From positions 1 through 26,003 of IMG/VR virus record IMGVR_UViG_3300022925_000155: DNA of 26,003 bases; one strand, given 5' to 3'. Under the pieces are notes generated by a model. That model had not been told where the DNA came from and made no database searches. It saw only the letters and a program-made list of their open reading frames with translations. Every line of letters starts with the position of its first letter. The stretch's first letter is position 1. This document shows positions 23,717 to 26,003 of this stretch, piece after piece. This DNA comes from a virus. The translations under genes were made by a program, and so were the position numbers.

Positions 23717-23923
23717 ATGCTAAACATTATCAGAGATTATCTAGTCGGTACACCAAAGGCAACCTTGCAAATGGTGCAACCAATACCAGTCTTAACTACT
23801 GATCTAGTACAGTTTAGACGCACGACTAAGCGATACGGTAAGATTGGGACATTTAGTAATAATCAAGGTTATCTTATGTCCAACCGTAACCCTATCAATG
23901 GTCAATTTGCTAAGGTTAAATAG
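23717..23923 (+). CDS. First small early-type protein, unknown function
   Basis: This 68-residue basic protein is preceded by an agagg site (23706-23710). The N-terminus has a short amphipathic helix (MLNIIRDYLVGTPKA) and the C-terminal half is basic and Asn/Gly-rich (RRTTKRYGKIGTFSNNQGYL). I do not recognise a family. It is the first gene after the spacer and leader, so it is likely among the first expressed. T7 early genes include small inhibitors of host restriction and polymerase, but no such match is claimed. A hairpin separates it from the next gene. Confidence 0.68.
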   Translation: MLNIIRDYLVGTPKATLQMVQPIPVLTTDLVQFRRTTKRYGKIGTFSNNQGYLMSNRNPINGQFAKVK

Positions 23924-23925
23924 AT

Positions 23926-23969
23926 GATTGACAAGCTAGGCTAGTCTATGGCAGGCTAGTCTAGCAATC
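23926..23969 (+). other. Intergenic hairpin with 11-base direct repeat between early genes
   Basis: GCTAGGCTAG (23935-23944) pairs with CTAGTCTAGC (23956-23965) over 10 bp with one G-U pair and an 11-base loop. Flanking GATT and AATC can extend it past a bulge. The same stretch contains a direct repeat AGGCTAGTCTA (23938-23948 and 23953-23963). There is no T-run. T7 early messages are cut by RNase III at hairpins between genes, and this element is placed like one. Confidence 0.6.
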
Positions 23970-23987
23970 AACAAAGGAGCTAAGACA

Positions 23988-24212
23988 ATGGCTAAGGATT
24001 ATAATGGTTATCCATCATGGAACGCATGGAACGTGTCGCTTTGGATTAACAACGATGAAGACTTGTATAATTTTGCAAGAGATACAGTTATTGAGAAGGG
24101 CTATGTGCGAGGTCTTAAGGTATTGACTAAGCATTGGCAGGGTGCTAGGACTATGGATGGCGCTGAGTTCAATAGGCGTTCAATCAAGTTAGCTATAAGG
24201 GACATAGTATAA
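23988..24212 (+). CDS. Conserved small phage protein, unknown function
   Basis: The 74-residue product begins MAKDYNGYPSWNAWNVSLWI followed by NNDEDLY. The pattern NGY-x-S-x-x-x-WNVSLW-x-x-NDE-x-LY recurs in small early proteins of many tailed phages, though no function is known to me. A strong aaggag site lies at 23974-23979. The stop overlaps the next start by one base (TAATG at 24210-24214). The high Trp content (five residues in 74) is unusual for so small a protein and suggests a compact fold. Confidence 0.82.
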   Translation: MAKDYNGYPSWNAWNVSLWINNDEDLYNFARDTVIEKGYVRGLKVLTKHWQGARTMDGAEFNRRSIKLAIRDIV

Positions 24213-24664
24213 TGAGACAAATTAGCAAGTATTCAGCTTTTGCCTTTCTTGATAGGATTGTCAAAAGAACAGGCAACAACACAGAGATCACACGCACTGG
24301 CTTTGTTGAGACTGACAACAAAACAGGAGAGACAACGACAAGCGAAGCCTACTTCATGAAGCTTCACGGTAATGACATAGCATGTCTGCAACCAACTGAT
24401 GGTGGCTATAATGTCAAACGATCTAAGGCTGTCCATATAAGCTTGGCAGGATGGAACACAGTAACGACAAGAGAAAGGCTCAACACACTGTTACGCGTAA
24501 TGGGTAAGAGTAACTTGCACATCGTCCAACATAAACACAAGCCATGCCTTGCCACCTTTGTAGGTAACAAGAGACTAGTCTTACCTATTAATGATCAGCG
24601 TTGGTATGATGTAACAGAACTAGAACACATGGCTCACCTATTAAAAGTTAAGGATAAGGGGTAA
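24212..24664 (+). CDS. Conserved phage protein of about 150 residues, unknown function
   Basis: The N-terminal half is beta-type and threonine-rich (TGNNTEITRTGFVETDNKTG), followed by a YFMKLHGNDIACL strand and a VHISLAGWNTVTTRERLNTL segment that resembles a motif (LHGN-x-IA ... S-x-x-GW-x-T-x-TT-x-ERLN) in small early proteins of other marine phages. The C-terminal part is basic. There is no enzyme motif. It is coupled to the preceding gene by TAATG, and the next gene starts four bases after its stop. A nucleic-acid-related early role is a guess only. Confidence 0.78.
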   Translation: MRQISKYSAFAFLDRIVKRTGNNTEITRTGFVETDNKTGETTTSEAYFMKLHGNDIACLQPTDGGYNVKRSKAVHISLAGWNTVTTRERLNTLLRVMGKSNLHIVQHKHKPCLATFVGNKRLVLPINDQRWYDVTELEHMAHLLKVKDKG

Positions 24665-24668
24665 GACA

Positions 24669-24956
24669 ATGGATAAACAATTACACCTATACCTAATGGA
24701 TGATGGTAAGGAATACATGCTATCACTAGCTTGCACTGATGGTCAACATTCCATCACCTTGTTGGAAAGCATACCATCAAAGGGTAAGGGCTATGTAACG
24801 GTAGGTCAGCCATACTATACTGATGATCTCGCTGAGTTCTTTGAGATACTCACTGATGCCTATAATGGTGAGTTATCTATCTTTACGAATTATTATGAAG
24901 TAGAGTTTGAGAGTAGCAACGACAACAAGCTAGTACTAGCAGTAGACAATGACTAG
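24669..24956 (+). CDS. Small acidic early protein, unknown function
   Basis: This 95-residue acidic protein (many Asp, Glu and Tyr) begins MDKQLHLYLMDDGKEYMLSL and ends LAVDND. Alternating strands and a helix (DDLAEFFEILTDAYNGE) suggest a small alpha/beta fold, possibly a DNA-mimic by charge, but nothing specific shows that. A gggg site precedes the start. The end of the gene overlaps the start of a tiny membrane protein gene by eight bases. Confidence 0.75.
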   Translation: MDKQLHLYLMDDGKEYMLSLACTDGQHSITLLESIPSKGKGYVTVGQPYYTDDLAEFFEILTDAYNGELSIFTNYYEVEFESSNDNKLVLAVDND

Positions 24957-25086
24957 CTGTAATACATTAGCCTGTGTTTACAATCAGTTACAAGTACTAG
25001 AACCTCAAGACTATTTTGTGGGTTGTGTTCTGTTACTGTATGTGATAGGAATAGTGGTAGTTTTAATCGTAGCAGTGAAGGGGTAG
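24949..25086 (+). CDS. Tiny membrane protein overlapping the preceding gene
   Basis: The 45-residue frame starts at an ATG inside the last codons of the preceding gene (stop at 24954-24956) and ends at TAG 25084-25086, four bases before the next start. The C-terminal half is a strong membrane helix (about 23-43, FVGCVLLLYVIGIVVVLIVA) ending in Lys-Gly. The N-terminus is polar with two cysteines. It exactly fills an otherwise empty 134-base gap, which supports it as a real gene. Small single-helix proteins made early could act on the host membrane; the function is unknown. Confidence 0.65.
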   Translation: MTSCNTLACVYNQLQVLEPQDYFVGCVLLLYVIGIVVVLIVAVKG

Positions 25087-25090
25087 AGTA

Positions 25091-25276
25091 ATGGTATGGG
25101 GTGATCCAGATATGAAAGTGAATAAAGTAGTGACACATGAAGACTATAGATTGATGGCAGAGTTTGATATAAACATGTCAAGAAACGAAGCTGAACTATC
25201 AATCAAGCTTTCCGATATATATCGTAGGGCTGGTGTACAGAAAAGTGATTATCCAATGGACTTGTTTGAAACATGA
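25091..25276 (+). CDS. Small early protein, unknown function
   Basis: This 61-residue product (MVWGDPDMKVNKVVTHEDYR at the start) is acidic overall and probably helical (residues about 15-48), without cysteines or membrane segments. A purine-rich ggggtagag stretch precedes the ATG, four bases after the upstream stop. I do not recognise a family. Position within the run of compact, co-directed small genes is the main support. Confidence 0.65.
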   Translation: MVWGDPDMKVNKVVTHEDYRLMAEFDINMSRNEAELSIKLSDIYRRAGVQKSDYPMDLFET

Positions 25277-25327
25277 GAGTAACACCAGTACATAGAGCAG
25301 TAATGCAATCAAGAAGGAGGCAAAGCA

Positions 25328-25555
25328 ATGAGCAGCTTAAAGGTAAGACTAAAGATGCTAGAAGTACACAACAAACTACAAGATGTGACCAACACCTTTG
25401 CAGAAACTCAAGACATATGGATGTCGGACTTATGGAAACTAAGCGAACTTAAGCATGAACTAGCAAAAGAGTTTAAGTTCAAGGCACCAAGGGATAGTGA
25501 GGGTAGGGTCATGCTGCATCGTGCTGACTGGATACTAAAGGAGAAGGGAGATTGA
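25328..25555 (+). CDS. Small helical early protein, unknown function
   Basis: The ATG at 25328 follows a very strong ribosome site (aaggaggc at 25314-25321). The 75-residue product is almost wholly helical and heptad-like in its first half (VRLKMLEVHNKLQDVTNTFA, SDLWKLSELKHELAKEFKFK), with a polar C-terminus (APRDSEGRVMLHRADWILKE). A small coiled-coil or helical-bundle protein is likely, with partner unknown. The stop lies just before the TGATGATG start region of the next gene. Confidence 0.75.
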   Translation: MSSLKVRLKMLEVHNKLQDVTNTFAETQDIWMSDLWKLSELKHELAKEFKFKAPRDSEGRVMLHRADWILKEKGD

Positions 25556-25557
25556 TG

Positions 25558-25728
25558 ATGGAAGAACTACCACTTGACCATGAGCCTAGCCTTGACCATT
25601 GGGCAAAATGTATTGCTGATGATGACATAGCCACAGGCTATCATACTAATTGGGATTATGCCTATGAACAGGCGTGGCATCAGCTTGATGCTGAGTACAA
25701 TTATGATTATGAATACCAATGGTATTAA
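25558..25728 (+). CDS. Small Tyr/Trp/Asp-rich early protein
   Basis: The 56-residue product (57 if the ATG at 25555, overlapping the previous stop, is used) is unusually rich in Tyr, Trp, Asp, Glu and His: DHWAKCIADDDIATGYHTNW and DAEYNYDYEYQWY. The start at 25558 is preferred because ggag at 25547-25550 has seven-base spacing. The start region GGAGATTGATGATG is repeated base for base before the next gene, and both products contain a DxxxxGYHxx-type segment, so the two may be diverged tandem copies. No function is recognised. Confidence 0.65.
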   Translation: MEELPLDHEPSLDHWAKCIADDDIATGYHTNWDYAYEQAWHQLDAEYNYDYEYQWY

Positions 25729-25740
25729 AGGAGATTGATG

Positions 25741-25935
25741 ATGCCTAACTACAAGCACCAGCTATCGCGTAACAAGTACGATGATGCCTATATCATGGGA
25801 TATCACAACGGCTATCACGCTGTTAAGTATGACAACCAGTATGATCCAGAAGAACATAGTAATTATCACATCAAGTTTAAGATGGGGTATACAGAGGGGA
25901 AGTTACTGCGTGTAAAGGAGGAGAGAGAGTCATGA
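25741..25935 (+). CDS. Small Tyr/Gly-rich early protein
   Basis: The chosen ATG at 25741 has aaaggag at 25727-25733 with seven-base spacing; an ATG at 25738 and a TTG at 25735 are also in frame. The 64-residue product contains DDAYIMGYHNGYHAVKYDNQ and later FKMGYTEGKLLRVKEERES. The repeated Y/M-GY-x-x-G pattern is seen in other tiny phage proteins of unknown function. The stop overlaps the next start (ATGA at 25932-25935), and it may be related to the gene just upstream. Confidence 0.68.
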   Translation: MPNYKHQLSRNKYDDAYIMGYHNGYHAVKYDNQYDPEEHSNYHIKFKMGYTEGKLLRVKEERES

Positions 25936-26003
25936 GCATGGGGTACACTAAGTGTCCATACTGTAATAACACAGGGGCTGAAGCCCTGTACGCAGTAGAT
26001 GAG
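25932..26003 (+). CDS. Partial CDS with N-terminal CxxC zinc-ribbon motif, cut by the window edge
   Basis: Only 24 residues are visible: MSMGYTKCPYCNNTGAEALY followed by AVDE. Lys-Cys-Pro-x-Cys followed by Asn-x-x-Gly is the first half of a zinc ribbon. Such starts occur in primase-helicases of the T7 gp4 type and in several small phage zinc-binding proteins. The start overlaps the preceding stop (ATGA) and aaaggagg lies upstream. The window stops before the second metal-binding pair or any catalytic domain can be seen. Confidence 0.6.
   Translation, partial: MSMGYTKCPYCNNTGAEALYAVDE

Noticed and set aside
25273-25452. 59-residue frame starting ATGA at the end of the 25091 gene
   Set aside because: The start overlap looks attractive, but most of the frame runs through the well-supported gene at 25328 in another frame, and its Arg/Gln-rich composition is typical of a shadow frame.

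Overview
The window is part of a lytic, T7-like podovirus genome. The left three quarters carries the T7 late-gene order on the + strand: major capsid protein (gp10-like), a terminator, tail tubular proteins A and B (gp11, gp12), the internal virion proteins (gp13, gp14, gp15, gp16), a long tail fibre (gp17-like), fibre-associated genes, a group of small membrane proteins in the place of the T7 lysis genes, small terminase (gp18-like), an extra structural gene, and large terminase (gp19-like). All genes run the same way, are tightly packed, and often overlap by 1 to 11 bases. There is no integrase, repressor, tRNA, CRISPR or insertion sequence. The moderate A+T content and the style of the fibre and small proteins recall marine alphaproteobacterial phages (pelagiphage or roseophage type), but that host assignment is inference. 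No RNA polymerase gene falls in the window, so placement among RNA-polymerase-encoding or RNA-polymerase-lacking T7-like groups cannot be decided.

Region by region: 27-5498 head, tail-tube and first internal core genes; 5508-11676 the two large internal (ejection) proteins; 11689-18587 the receptor-binding module, with a 1357-residue fibre containing six 37-residue repeats and two YadA-like head-repeat blocks, two small fibre-associated proteins, a 541-residue propeller-like repeat protein and a tail-assembly-chaperone-like protein; 18592-19947 four small membrane or secreted proteins (holin-like and unimolecular-spanin-like candidates); 19950-22963 packaging genes; 22964-23716 an almost non-coding stretch with a 16-bp-arm hairpin, short direct repeats, a sigma70-like promoter, an operator-like palindrome and a structured leader; 23717-26003 a run of very small early-type genes, ending in a cut-off CxxC protein.

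In T7 the large terminase gene lies at the right end and the small early genes at the left end. Finding them joined here across a repeat-rich spacer suggests that the window crosses the genome ends as joined in a concatemer or a circularised assembly, and that the terminal repeat lies in or near 22964-23716.

The points most worth attention are: the lytic-transglycosylase-like domain at the C-terminus of the gp15-like protein instead of the N-terminus of the gp16-like protein; a lipoprotein with a C-terminal membrane segment that has the layout of a unimolecular spanin; a structural-type gene between the two terminase genes; the 5+5 duplicated repeat protein; and the unusual architecture of the end/junction region.
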